Both the position numbers and the translations under genes were made by a program. Under the pieces are notes generated by a model, which saw only the letters and a program-made list of their open reading frames with translations, was not told where the DNA came from and did no database searches. Shown one piece after another: positions 45,061-55,532 of a stretch of 64,000 nucleotides of DNA (position 1 is its first letter; every line of letters starts with the position of its first letter). The stretch comes from Nemophila menziesii (lineage: Eukaryota; Streptophyta; Magnoliopsida; Boraginales; Hydrophyllaceae), in assembly GCA_029959085.1 (NCBI GenBank), contig JARWIR010000016.1:6865441-6929440 (forward strand), in the 5' to 3' direction.

Positions 45061-46090
45061 CTATACATCATTAAAAAGTCTCCTAATTTCATCAACACTT
45101 GCAGACATGAGTGTGACTGGACATCATTTATACTGTACAACATTAATACAAGAATAACTTAGAGGATTGAGATTTGCAATGTAAAATCAAAAGTAAGATA
45201 AGTATTAGAGAATCTAACCTGAGAAACATACTTAAATATGCAAGAATAACAAAAGACATATCCAGAAAGAGTCAAGACTGATGGATTTGCACGCTTTTGT
45301 GAGCATAATGCACATAATGTTTTATCTGGTGGCAATGGAATCCCTTGTTTAGCAACCTTTGGTGGTGGAGGAGGAGGTGGAGGATACACTGTTGGAGCTG
45401 GCATTCTCTCCTCAGCAGATTGATACCACCATTCCATCATTTTAAATATAAACATAGACTCAACTGGCCAGAACCTTGCTATTTCTTCAGCATTTAAAGG
45501 GGAGGTCTAGTGTTCGAATCCCCTCCCTAACGGATGTAAAGTAAGAGATACAAGGCTCGAACTCCTCCCTGAACATGGGTCACCTAGTTCTGATTTAACT
45601 GGGAATATATATGGGGAGGCGTGTATATCCCCGTGAGATTAGTCGGGTGCGCGCAAGCAATCCCGGAACCCATGTACCAAAAAAAAAATATATATAAACA
45701 TAGACGCTATTAAACCAGTTTGTGCATAATGAAGGACTGCATATATACCGCTTAGAAGTGCCCCTTGTATGGCCTGTATATTAAAAATAATATTATAAAC
45801 TAGTAGGATGAATCGATTATAGATAGTATCTATATCTACCTTGAGCCAAGGAGGGCCATGCAATCTCTCACGTTCAAGACTTCTTATTTTAGAAATCCTT
45901 GATGAAGTATCCATCTACCTTGACATCATAAAATAAATTAAACTTAGAATATAATGGCAATACAAATTTATTTACAATCAGTGGATAATACCAGTTCTTG
46001 TCCTGTGGCTTGACAAACATGAATTCCAAGAGCATGTAATCCTAGAGAGTAGAATCCCGTTTCATCCAATAAGTATAACATCTGATATGA
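45061..46090 (-). pseudogene. PEX12: PEX12 fragment (peroxin-12, C-terminal part)
   Basis: PEX12 is a RING protein of the peroxisomal membrane that, with PEX2 and PEX10, ubiquitinates the import receptor PEX5. Four minus-strand exons remain: about 46090-45992 (YQMLYLLDETGFYSLGLHAL, GIHVCQATGQEL), 45914-45840 (MDTSSRISKIRSLERERLHG, PPWLK), 45773-45219 (AIQGALLSGIYAVLHYAQTG, FKMMEWWYQSAEERM, a Pro8 run, then the RING-like part LCALCSQKRANPS to FKYVSQ) and 45132-45061 (YK-stop-CPVTLMSASVDEIRRLF). Splice sites are GT-AG. Two lesions: a SINE with its 14-bp duplication splits the third exon (removing 246 bp restores a 103-codon exon), and TGA replaces the Arg codon expected in YKRCPVT. The N-terminal half of PEX12 is missing; the break is next to an inverted repeat. 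Confidence 0.9.
45460..45691 (+). mobile_element. tRNA-derived SINE, family 2, in a PEX12 exon
   Basis: 232 bp flanked by a perfect 14-bp duplication ATATAAACATAGAC (45446-45459 and 45692-45705). The head carries a B-box-like GTTCGAATCCC at 45512-45522, followed by a second GGCTCGAACTCC word at about 45553. The body includes CCCGTGAGATTAGTCGGGTG and ends in an A run. It is not similar to the SINE family at 5058 and 17070 beyond the promoter. Orientation is opposite to the PEX12 reading frame. Confidence 0.93.
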
Positions 46091-46094
46091 GTAA

Positions 46095-46146
46095 CACGTT
46101 ATGTAGTTTGGTGGGATTTTCCCCACCAAATAACACATTAAAATTG
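46095..46146 (-). repeat. right copy of the inverted repeat bracketing the PEX12 fragment
   Basis: The inverse of 44525-44580: GTAGTTTGGTGGGATTTTCC, then CCACCAAATAACACATTAAA. It lies within a few bases of the 5' break of PEX12 homology (46090). Confidence 0.8.
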
Positions 46147-46425
46147 TCACAAGAAAAATTGAAAATAATGAATCAATTGCAAAAAAAATCAAACTTACTT
46201 GTTGAAAACAACAGCAAAAGTCTCGAAATTGCAGATATAATTACGCAATAATAAGATTATAGCACTGAAACAGAAAAAATAAGAAATCTCTTCTCACTCA
46301 CCTTCCCACCAAACCTCTGCACAATAAAACCGCTCGCCACTCGGAACTACCATCATCAACCCCGCTCGGAAGAACCCAAATTAAGGTAACTGTCAGAAAT
46401 TAAATTACTTTTTAACATATTCTCT
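46147..46425. other. interior of the large element before the LINE
   Basis: Non-coding. On the minus strand a short frame from ATG at 46353 (MVVPSGERFYCAEVWWEG) runs into a GTGAGTG donor-like site near 46305. It could be the relic of a first exon, but I do not recognise it. The LINE target site ATATTCTCT lies at 46417-46425. Confidence 0.35.
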
Positions 46426-46655
46426 CTCTAGGTCTATTTTTCGTTTTCCGGCAGCTTTACCTACTTTTCTCCACCGTTTCTTCTCTTTCTCTCGTCAATC
46501 TCACCGTGATTCCACTCTGGTTTCTCTGGTGTGATTGATTGTTCTTTTTATTTTATTTGCTGCAATTTCTTTTCTCATCTCTACAGTCTATTCTTAGCTT
46601 GACATTAAACCAAACACATACCAAACAATTCAATCTACCTCTCGAGATTGAACAT

Positions 46656-48043
46656 ATGGCACCCAAAAAAGCTAATAAGAAGAAAATAAATAGTATAGAG
46701 GAGGTTTCAGAGTCAGTGTGTCCATCAAAGGCACAGAGTTCAGGTTATGGACAGAAATCAATGAGTGAAAAGACAAAAATAAGTGTTACCCCAGCTAGAT
46801 CTATAACTGGGGGTATTATTACAAGCCAAAACTCTAATAAAAGTACAAATTCTCAGAGAAATACACAAATTCTACCTACAGTTACACATATGGAGGCTTT
46901 TCTTCACTTCAACAACAAAAAAATGCCTCCAAAAATACAGAGGTTATCACAGAAGAGTTTTTACCTAAACCTAGCTCAGAAATCGGTGTTTCACCTTCAT
47001 CATTGCTAGGTGGGACCCCAGCCACGGTTACTACTGCTGTTGTGTCTCCTCGTAAGACTTGGGCCACTTTTTTTGATGGTGAAATAAGAGAAGCTGTCCA
47101 ACTAGAGTATGTAAAGCCAGATCTGAGGAATGGTAGAATAACAGTCACCCCTTCAACTCAAATCAAAGAAGATGGATGTAAAGCCTGGAAAACAAGCTTG
47201 GTGGGTCAGTTTTTAGACAAACCCCCACCATTTTACATGATCAAATACATGGCTGAAACATTGTGGAAGAAATTTGGTAAGGTTCAAATTAGTACCTCTG
47301 AACAGGGACTGTATGTATTCAAATTGGAGAGTGAAGAAGCATGCTTCAATGTCATGGGAGAATTATGGCATGTCAACAACAAACCCCTTATATTAAGAAG
47401 GTGGAAGCCTAACACACACTTTGAGAAGTTCAGAATAGATAAGATCCCAGTATGGGTAAAACTGAAAAGAGTCCCAGGTGAACTTTGGAACAAGGCTGGA
47501 CTAAGTGTTGTGGCCAGTGCACTTGGTAAACCTCTCCAAATGGATGAGATAACAGCTAATCACACTAGACTCAGTTATGCTAGAGTGTGTGTGGAGATGG
47601 ACTTAAACGCTGAAATAATAGAAAACTTTGATATTGATATGGGTGAGAATCAAATAGAAACAGTTGAAGTAGAGTATAGTTGGAAACCTGTACTTTGTAA
47701 GACTTGTAACATTCTTGGTCACTCGGAGAGTACCTGTAGAAACAAAAAACAGGTATGGATTGAGAAACAGAAAACAATTGAAATAAAAGATAATGAAAAA
47801 TTACCTCAAGTTACAAATCAACAAATTGTTGGAAATAATGAGGAAACATGGACCCAGGTAGTCAGTAGAAGGGCTACATCACCTCCTACCCATAAAGGGG
47901 GTGATAATGTAGCATCAACTTCTAATGCCTTTAATATACTAGATCAACATGATGAAGGTATAGAAAATATGGTAAAGGAGTTAATATCAGTTACCAGCTC
48001 AGAGGTAGTGCTTGAGGAACCACCTGATCCCCATCTCACATGA
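46656..48043 (+). pseudogene. LINE ORF1 (DUF4283, zinc knuckle), one frameshift
   Basis: Starts at ATG 46656 (MAPKKANKKKINSI). The frame shifts by one base near 46905-46925: the first frame ends at 47009, while the other frame reads LQQQKNASKNTEVITEEFLP and on into the main ORF (47003-48043). The DUF4283 part includes AWKTSLVGQFLDKPPPFYMI, ETLWKKFGKVQISTSEQG and PLILRRWKPNTHFEKF. The zinc knuckle is CKTCNILGHSESTC (CX2CX4HX4C). The stop TGA at 48041-48043 overlaps the ORF2 start by four bases (ATGA). Confidence 0.85.
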
Positions 48044-51000
48044 TAATAACTTGGAATGTGAGGGGAATCAATAATAAACTCAAACAAGTTAATTGTTTGA
48101 AGTATGTTAATAATTTCAATGTTAGTCTTTTCAGTTTAATTGAAACTAAAGTTAAGCCACATAAAGCCAAAAATATATGGGAATCAGTTTTCAATAAATG
48201 GCAAGTAGCTCACAACTATAACCATCATGAGTTAGGAAGAATATGGACTTTTTGGGATGAAAAAGTGTTCAGTGTTACAGTAATTGAGAGTACCAGCCAA
48301 GCACTTCTCTGCAAGGTGGTGAATAATCAGTCTCAAACTGTATTTTTTTACTCTCCTGTTTATGCTCTTAATAAGCCTGAAGAAAGACTTATATTATGGG
48401 ACACTTTAAGAAAATGGGAAGGGGCAGTATCAAATAACCCTTGGATTGTTCAAGGTGATTTTAATGAAGTTATGCATATTAAGGAGAGATTAAATGGAGT
48501 TATATTATCTGAAGGGGCAATGGAGATGAGGAAGTGTGTTAATGACTTGGAACTCACTGACCTCAAATATGTGGGACCAAAATACACATGGACAAATAAA
48601 TCATCTGGAGTGGCTCAAATCTTACCCGAGTACCTCCCTTGTACTTGAGTATCCTTACCTATCTGATCATTGTAGCCAAATAATTACATTTATGAAGACT
48701 GAAAAGAAAAGGAAATATCCTTTCAAGTTTTATAATATTTGGATGGAACACCCGGAGTTCATACCACTTGTTAAAGAAGTATGGAAAACAAAGTTTAGTG
48801 GTACTCATATGTATATTATCACTAGAAAACTGAAACTTCTCAAAGAAAGACTTAAAGAATTCAATGAGAAGTATTTCAAGAATTCTAGGGATAAGATCCT
48901 TACACTTCAAAACGATTTGAAAAAAGTTCAAAATCTTAGGCTTCAAGGTAACACAGATATAAATCTTTTAAAAGAAGAAAATGAGCTTATTCAGGAACTC
49001 ACAAAAGAACTATTAAATGAGGAAGCTATATATAAACAGAAATCTAGAGATCAGTGGGTTGAAAATGGAGATCTCAATACAACTTACTTTCAAAAAATAA
49101 TGAGAGGAAGAAGAGCCCAAAACAGTATTCATAATATCATTGACAGTAATGGTGTGTGTAAAACTGAGGAAAAGGATATCTCAGGGGTCTTTATTGATCA
49201 CTTCACTGATATCCTGGGCAAAAAGAGAGAAAATAGTGGTCAATATTCAGTTAATACTCTTAAAATAATTTTGGGAAAAAGTATTAATGAAGAAGATAAA
49301 CAGTACCTTATAAATCCCATTACTGAAGATGAGATTAAAGTGCCCTTTGGTCAATTGATAGTAACAAGAGCCCGGGTCCAGATGGCTTTTCATCAGGCTT
49401 TTTCAAAAAGTGTTGGGACATTATAAAGGATGAGCTATACTTAGCAATCAGTTCATCCTTTATAGATTGTAGAATTCTTGGGGAAATAAATTCAGCTAAT
49501 ATATCTCTAGTCCCAAAAACAATTAACCCAAGTACAACAAAGGACTTCAGGCCTATTGCTTGTTGCAATATTTTGTACAAGATAATATCAAAGATTATTG
49601 CTAACAGGTTGAAAGTTACCCTTCAAGGCATTATATCTCTAAATCAGTCAGCCTTTGTTCCCGGAAGACTCATAGGAGAGAATATTCTTATAGCCCAAGA
49701 TATTGTCAGAGGTTATTCAAGAGCTAATATATCCAAAAGATGTACACTTAAGCTTGTTCTTATGAAAGCATATGATTCAGTTGACTGGGAGTTTATACTG
49801 AGGACTATGGAAGCTCTAGGCTACCCATCTATATTTATAAAATGGGTGGCCATGTGCCTCACTAGTACCTCCTACTCTATCATCATTAATGGAGCCCCAC
49901 AAGGTTTTTTTAGGGGTGAGAGAGGTCTCAGGCAAGGAGACCCCCTCTCCCCTTATTTATTTGTAATTGGTATGGAGGTATTATCACAAATCTTTGTCCA
50001 TGTGGGCAAGAAGGAAAAGTTCAGTTGGCATCCCAAATGTGAAAAGCTTAAAATAAACAATCTTATGTTTGCTGATGATCTACTAGTATTCTTTAAACCA
50101 ACAGTTGAATCAGCTAAATGGGTAAAGAAGGGTCTTAACCTATTCTTTAATCTCTCAGGCCTTAAGATCAGTGATAGTAAGAGTAACATATTCTATGGGG
50201 GAGTCCCTCAAGCCACTAAAGAGGAAGTGAATCTCATTCTTAACATACCTGAAGGTGAATTGCCCATGAAATACCTGGGGCTACCACTAATTACAGGGAG
50301 ACTTAGTCTCAATGATTGTAAACCCTTGGTGGACAAGATGACTAAGAGGGTAGATCACTGGAGCTCAAAGCATATATCCTATGCAGGTAGAGTCCAATTA
50401 ATTAAATCAGTACTAGGTGGCATTGCTAGCCACTGGTGCAGTGTGTTTACACTACCTAAGAAGATCATAAAGTTACTTCAGAGCAAAGTCATGGCTTTTC
50501 TGTGGTGTGGTAAAAGTTCTTATGAAGGGGGAGCAAAGGTTTCTTGGGATACAATATGCAAACCATATCAGGAAGGTGGACTGGGGATTAAAAATTTGGA
50601 AATACAAAATATAGTCTGGTCCCTTAAATTGTTATGGGGTTGTTGCCTTCCTAAAGAGACCCTATGGTCTCAATGGTTGCAACTTAACCATCTTAAGGGC
50701 AAATCAGTGTGGCAAATTGATATTCCCATTGACTGTTCTTGGGGCTGGAGGAAAATCCTCAAGAGTAGGAAGTATGCTATACAGATTTTCAGGTACAAGC
50801 TAGGTAATGGTAAAGATATTGCCTTGTGGTGGGACTACTGGTTACCTAATAACAAGAGACTGGATCAAATGAGTTGTAGCAATATGGCCTCAGGGTACTA
50901 TGTTGATAGCAAGGTCTCACAATTCATATATAGACAAACTTGGAAATGGTCAGGAAAACTAAGATTTATGAATGAACTTACGAAATCTATTGCCTTATCA

Positions 51001-51600
51001 GATACTAAAGATGAAATAATCTGCACCTGCACGAAGAAAGGCAAGTTTAAATTTGCGGAAATATATGAAGAAATTAGGCCAAAAGGAAATACAAACAACT
51101 GGTATCGAGTAATTTGGAAATCAAGAGCTTTACCTAAGTATAAATTCATCTTTTGGCTCTGTAATTTGGATAGGCTACCGGTTAAGCAAAGGCTTCTAAG
51201 CTGGGGTATGATTACAAACCCTATCTGTGAATTTTGTAAATTATACAGCGAGGATAGAGACCACCTGTTTTGGGGATGCCCAAATACGAAACGTATTTGG
51301 GATTATTGCAGACGGAAAACAAATTATAAGAATCAGATCTATGACTGGAAATCAATAATAGAAGATCTTGAGAAGAAGGAAAGGAAAGGTCTTGAAAATG
51401 AAATAGCTTACCTTTTGTTGCCAATTGCTGTACACACGGTGTGGGAGGAGAGAAACAATTGAATCTTTAACCATACATACAGCACGGAAGAAAACGTAAT
51501 AGAGAGGATCAATGATCGAGTTGTGGAGAATATGCTGAATCTGAAGAGGTACGGTCGAGAAGCCATTGACAAGGAGATGAGAAGATGGAGAGAGAAATAG
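48040..51600 (+). pseudogene. LINE ORF2 (endonuclease and reverse transcriptase), defective
   Basis: ORF2 nicks the target and reverse transcribes the LINE RNA there. The N-terminal endonuclease has MIITWNVRGINNK and WIVQGDFNEV. A deletion with frameshift near 48610 removes sequence before EWLKSYPST...YLSDHCSQ. A second frameshift near 49360 precedes NKSPGPDGFSSGFFKKCWD. RT motifs follow: DFRPIACCNILYKIISKI, QSAFVPGRLIGENILIAQDI, MKAYDSVDW, GLRQGDPLSPYLF and FADDLLVF (the catalytic DD). In motif A the block reads LKLVLMKAYD where family members have VDLMKAYD: the first catalytic Asp is Val (GTT). The zinc region is CEFCKLYSEDRDHLFWGC. A TGA at 51460-51462 interrupts the last 46 codons, which end at TAG 51598-51600. 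Confidence 0.9.
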
Positions 51601-51796
51601 GGTTTCAGAAATTAGATTTGAGTTTGTACGTTTGTTTGTACTTTAGAGTACTTGTGAGGTTGTAATGTGTTTTACTTTGCTTGTACTAATCTAGTCAGAG
51701 TTGACTAGGTCAATACTGTGTAAACTCTTATTAGTTCTGATATAAAATTAAAATGGCTGGCTTAGCAAAAAAAAAAAAAAAAAAAAAATATTCTCT

Positions 51797-52533
51797 TCAC
51801 TTCTACTACAATTCTTCAGAATTAATTTAGGCCTGCACTGGCGATTTTATGACCGTTTGAAGCCTTTTACCTATAAGAAGTGATGCGCGTGAGAATCTTT
51901 TGCTTTTGGAGTGAGCAAATTGGTCTTATAGTGCATTTTTTTAATTGTTGTGCAGTAAAGGAGATGATTATAGCAATAATTAATAATATATACCGAAAGA
52001 GGAGCTATCTAATTTGGTGGTGGTAGTGGTGGTGGTGACGGGGCTGCAGGAAGAAGAAGCTTTGGGTTTGATCGACTTATGGAAAGAAGTTTTGGGTTTG
52101 GGTTTGATCTGATTTATAAAATTATTAAGTTGTATATTAAATTAAAAAAAGAGGTATATTTGGTATAATTATTTTTTAAAAAACTTTTAAGGGAATTATT
52201 AAAGTGAAGATGTTGGGGGCTATTATTGTTGGTTTTATGACGTAAATGGTAATAAAACCTAAAATAAAAGCAATAGTTAATTAATTACATGCTCGCTAAC
52301 TCGTAGTCTAAAATCTTAAGCAGCTTTGTCACCTATGGCCCCACCAGGCATATTCTTTTCATTTTCAAATTCATCCTCAAATGTATTCCATTAAGCCGTC
52401 CATTCAATAACCTCCATTGTTATCAATTGTTTCAACAAAAGCCTTTTACAAAATAAGACATTAATTAATCTGAGTCTTAAAAAAAATAGAAAAGCCAAAC
52501 CTAACTTTGAGTTTATGCCTTTGATTGGCTTCA
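51797..52533. other. interior of the large element right of the LINE
   Basis: 51825-51965 is an inverse, diverged copy of the repeat at 37921-38350 (GGTCTTATAGTGCATTTTTT, GTGAGCAAATT). 52015-52110 is GGTGGT/GGGTTT-rich. 52504-52538 is a direct copy of 44029-44063. No gene was seen. Confidence 0.45.
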
Positions 52534-52868
52534 GAAATCGGAGGTGTAATGATAATGGGTAAAGCCCTCCATTAGATTCGAAAATCGGAGGTGTAATGAT
52601 AATTGGTAAAGCCCTCCATTGTTGAAGGTTTGAATGCTTTAAAAGATTTTTTTAAAGTTAGGGACGATGCTGACGACGACAGTTGGGGTGAGGTGGCGGT
52701 GACATGGCGCCATGTGGCGTTGACTAACGGTTAACTAACTGAAAAATGGAAAAAGGGCTAACAGTGTCACAAAAGGTGAAGATAAGGGGCGTAAAAGGGT
52801 AAAAATGAAGATAGGGGGTCGCCCGTACACTTTGGCCAAAGTTAAAGAGCCATACGATGGTTTTACCC
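52534..52868 (-). repeat. right TIR of the large element
   Basis: Inverse of 43565-43920. The outer end reads, on the minus strand, GGGTAAAACCATCGTATGGC. Confidence 0.88.
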
Positions 52869-53984
52869 TTTTTTTTAGATTATGATAAAAAATGGTAAAT
52901 TATATTTATAAAATATAAGTTAGTTTGCGATTTTATAATATAAAAGTATAAATTATTTTATGAAGATAGAAAGTTATAATACTAAAAATCTGTAATATAA
53001 ATTAATACAAACAAATTTTTTGATGAAATTGTCTCGATCACCTAAAATTAATCCCAACTAAACTCCATCCATAACTGGTTAGTATGGATTTTGATCTACC
53101 TAAGACGATTTTGATCTAATAGTACACTATAAATAAATTGAAGAGTAAAATAATTTAGTGGCTACAATCACTAATTAAGCCATTAAGGATTTAATGCATG
53201 TCATCTTAAAGTGATTAGCGAAAACAAATCTACTGTACTTAGAAAACTCTTTCTTAATTTGTAAATACTACTATATCAAGAAATTTAATGCATTTTGTTT
53301 AGTTTAAGGTGTTGCTTTTTTTTTTTTAAAAATAAAATATAGAGTAATTACTAAATACTGAATATAAGTTCTGTTAAAAAATAATATCTAGATGAATCAA
53401 ATTTAGTTTATAAATTTAATGAAATAGACCAATTTATAGTTATTTAGATATGAATTCTTAGAAAAAATAAATTATTTTATTGATTTAGTGTTTTAATGAA
53501 CCGATTAAGATTTTATTAAATGCAAACAAACACTTCCTAAGTCTTTTAATTGGTTATAGGATTAATTTGCACACACGTATTATCAGTTTTATTTTATTAT
53601 TTTTTCGGTCGGGTGAATATTTGTAATAAAAGATAGTCAAAAGTGACTGTAAACGGTACATCCGGTGAAACCGGTACAGAATTGCTACCCTAGCAGAATG
53701 ATAAGTGTTTTTGTACTATAACTTAACTCCTACAAATATAAATATCAATTTACATCTAAGATAAACCCACTAACTTCTGAAAATGGAATATGAGGGTTCA
53801 ATACATAAAGAGAACGATAATATTAAGTTGAATTCCCTTAAAAATGGTGTCATGTGAAGTGACCACTCCCTTGCAAACTCGCTTGTTTTGTCATGTCCAG
53901 ATGAAGTAAATTATAGCGGAAATCCATGTCTGAAGACACACACGAAAAAATTATTTTCTTGACAGGAAAAAATTTGTTCCATTA
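52869..53984. other. AT-rich intergenic, nothing recognised
   Basis: About 1.1 kb with no coding frame or repeat structure that I can support. Confidence 0.5.
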
Positions 53985-54720
53985 AGGTTAAGGTTAGGGT
54001 TAAGATTAAGGTTAAGGTTAAGTTTAAGGTTAATGTTAAAGTTAATGTTAAGGTTAAGGTTACAGTCAAGGTTAAGGTTAAGGTTAATGTTAAGGTTAAT
54101 GTTAAGGTTAAGGTTAAAATTAATATTAATTTTAGGTTGAGGTTAAGGTTAATCTTAAGGTTAATGTCAATTTTCACGTTAGTTTTAAGGTAAAGATTAA
54201 GTTTAAGGTTAAGGTGTAAGATTTGACTTTTAAGGATTTATAATATATAAGGTTTAAGGTAAAATATTAGCGCGATGAATCTTCATCTGATTAAGGTTAG
54301 AATTAATGTTTAAACCTTAAGGTTAAGGATGAGGGTAAGGTTAAAGTTAAGGTTAAAATTTAGGTTCAGGTTATAAGATTTAAAGTTTGAGGTTGAATTA
54401 CAGTGCAATGAATCTTCATCTGGTTAAGGTTAGAATTAATGTTTAAACCTTAAGGTTAGGGATGCGGTTAGGGATGCGGTTAGGGTTAAGGTTAGGGTTA
54501 AGGTTAAGATGAAAGTTGTGGTTCAGGTTTAAAGTTCAAGGTTTAAGGTAAAGTTTACAGTTTAGTGTTAAGGTTAAGGTTTAAGGTTTATGGGTCAAGT
54601 TTCAAGGTTAAGGTTAATGTTAGGCTAAAGGTTGAGGTTTCGGTTAAGGTTTCGGTTAAAGTTCATCTTAAGGTTTAGGTTAAAGTTCATCTGAAGTATA
54701 AGGTTAAGGTTATTTTTTAA
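53985..54720 (+). repeat. degenerate telomere-like (AAGGTT)n tract
   Basis: More than 60 AAGGTT/TTAAGG hexamers and close variants (AATGTT, AAAGTT, AGGGTT) run in one orientation over about 730 bases. Exact TTAGGG words occur, for example near 53994 and 54480. The first ~200 bases are nearly pure hexamer. The rest carries a longer repeat: AATGAATCTTCATCTG plus TTAGAATTAATGTTTAAACC occurs at about 54276 and 54409, about 130 bp apart. The plant canonical telomere unit is TTTAGGG, so this is a diverged six-base relative or a convergent satellite. Confidence 0.9.
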
Positions 54721-55532
54721 TATATTAACACATACCCAAATAATTTTTAATTTATGGTTCATCATTGTTAATTTCTTGTACACATTTGTTTTATGCTTAT
54801 AATACATTTGTTGTATTTAGCTTGCATGCATTATATTAAACAAATTAGTTCATAGTTAAAAGTACAAGGTTCAAACTTCATGGTTCGTCGTTCAAGTATC
54901 AAGGTTCATGGGAAATGGAATAAATTTGTTCTATTAAAAAGAATCGAACCCAGGCCGCCTGGGCGAGCACTTAAAAAAGTTTTGTTCCAGGGATCAAACC
55001 TAGGTTTTTTGGGTGAAAGTCAGATATCCAAACTATTGGGATGACAAAAATTTAGAGTATTGCGGTAAGTGTGGATCGTATACGGAACCTTCATATGTCT
55101 AATGGAGTGCAATAAGGGAAAATTAAGTTTTTTTATTAGTAAAAACAATTAATGTAATTAATGTAAAATAGTGAATTAAGGGGTCAATCTGACTGTCTTT
55201 TATGTAAAGGAATCGGGTTGTTTAAAAAGTATGTTTTATTATATAGAGCAAATTCTATTTTTAGGATAAACGTTTCAAAAGTACAATTTTCAGGCCAAAG
55301 GTATTCAAAACGATAATTTTTAGGCCTTTTTAATAATTGCGTGAGATATTTCGTAGATTTTAAAGACAATTTGGAAACTTTAAATATAGTTACTAATTTG
55401 TAATGCGACCAACTAAAGATATAATTTATTTGAAATATTCAAATATTCCTTACAATTTATAAAATATATTACGAAATTAGTAAAATGGCCTTACCCAAAA
55501 CACCTTTTACCTAGGCCTAGGCCAAGGCCAGG
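54721..55532. other. AT-rich; two tRNA-like B-box relics
   Basis: On the minus strand, CTGGGTTCGATTC (near 54957) and CTAGGTTTGATCCCTGG (near 54998) resemble tRNA/SINE B boxes with preceding A-box-like words. They are probably decayed SINE or tRNA pseudogene pieces; no full tRNA can be folded. The rest is non-coding. Confidence 0.4.

Larger units (their letters stand above)
46426..51787 (+). mobile_element. near full-length L1-type LINE, about 5.36 kb
   Basis: A 9-bp duplication ATATTCTCT flanks it (46417-46425 and 51788-51796), and it ends in an A run (51767-51788). It has a 5' UTR, ORF1 (46656-48043, one frameshift), ORF2 (48040-51600, two frameshifts, one nonsense codon, one catalytic substitution) and a ~170-bp 3' UTR. 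It inserted inside the large TIR element. Unlike the LINE relics at 14841-15310 and 24226-24399, it shows no RNase H domain after the zinc-finger region. Confidence 0.9.
43565..52868. mobile_element. large element with ~350-bp TIRs carrying a PEX12 fragment (Pack-MULE-like)
   Basis: The left terminal repeat (about 43571-43918) and the right one (about 52534-52860) are inverted copies at roughly 85-90% by eye. Both carry TCGTATGGCTCTT near the outer end, then TTTTACGCCCCTTAT, CGTTAGTCAACGCCACATGG, AAAGCATTCAAACCTTCAAC (with variants) and two CATTATCATTACACCTCC words near the inner end. Long TIRs, no transposase and a host gene fragment inside suggest a Pack-MULE. Both outer ends meet T runs (43545-43564; 52869-52876), so a 9-bp duplication would consist only of T and cannot be confirmed. 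A 5.4-kb LINE and a SINE inserted later; without them the element is about 3.7 kb. Confidence 0.75.

Noticed and set aside
53911..54177. 88-codon minus frame of LTLTLTL repeats
   Set aside because: It is the translation of the (AAGGTT)n tract.
54935..55045. tRNA genes
   Set aside because: Only B-box-like words remain; no cloverleaf can be completed, so I treat them as SINE or tRNA relics.
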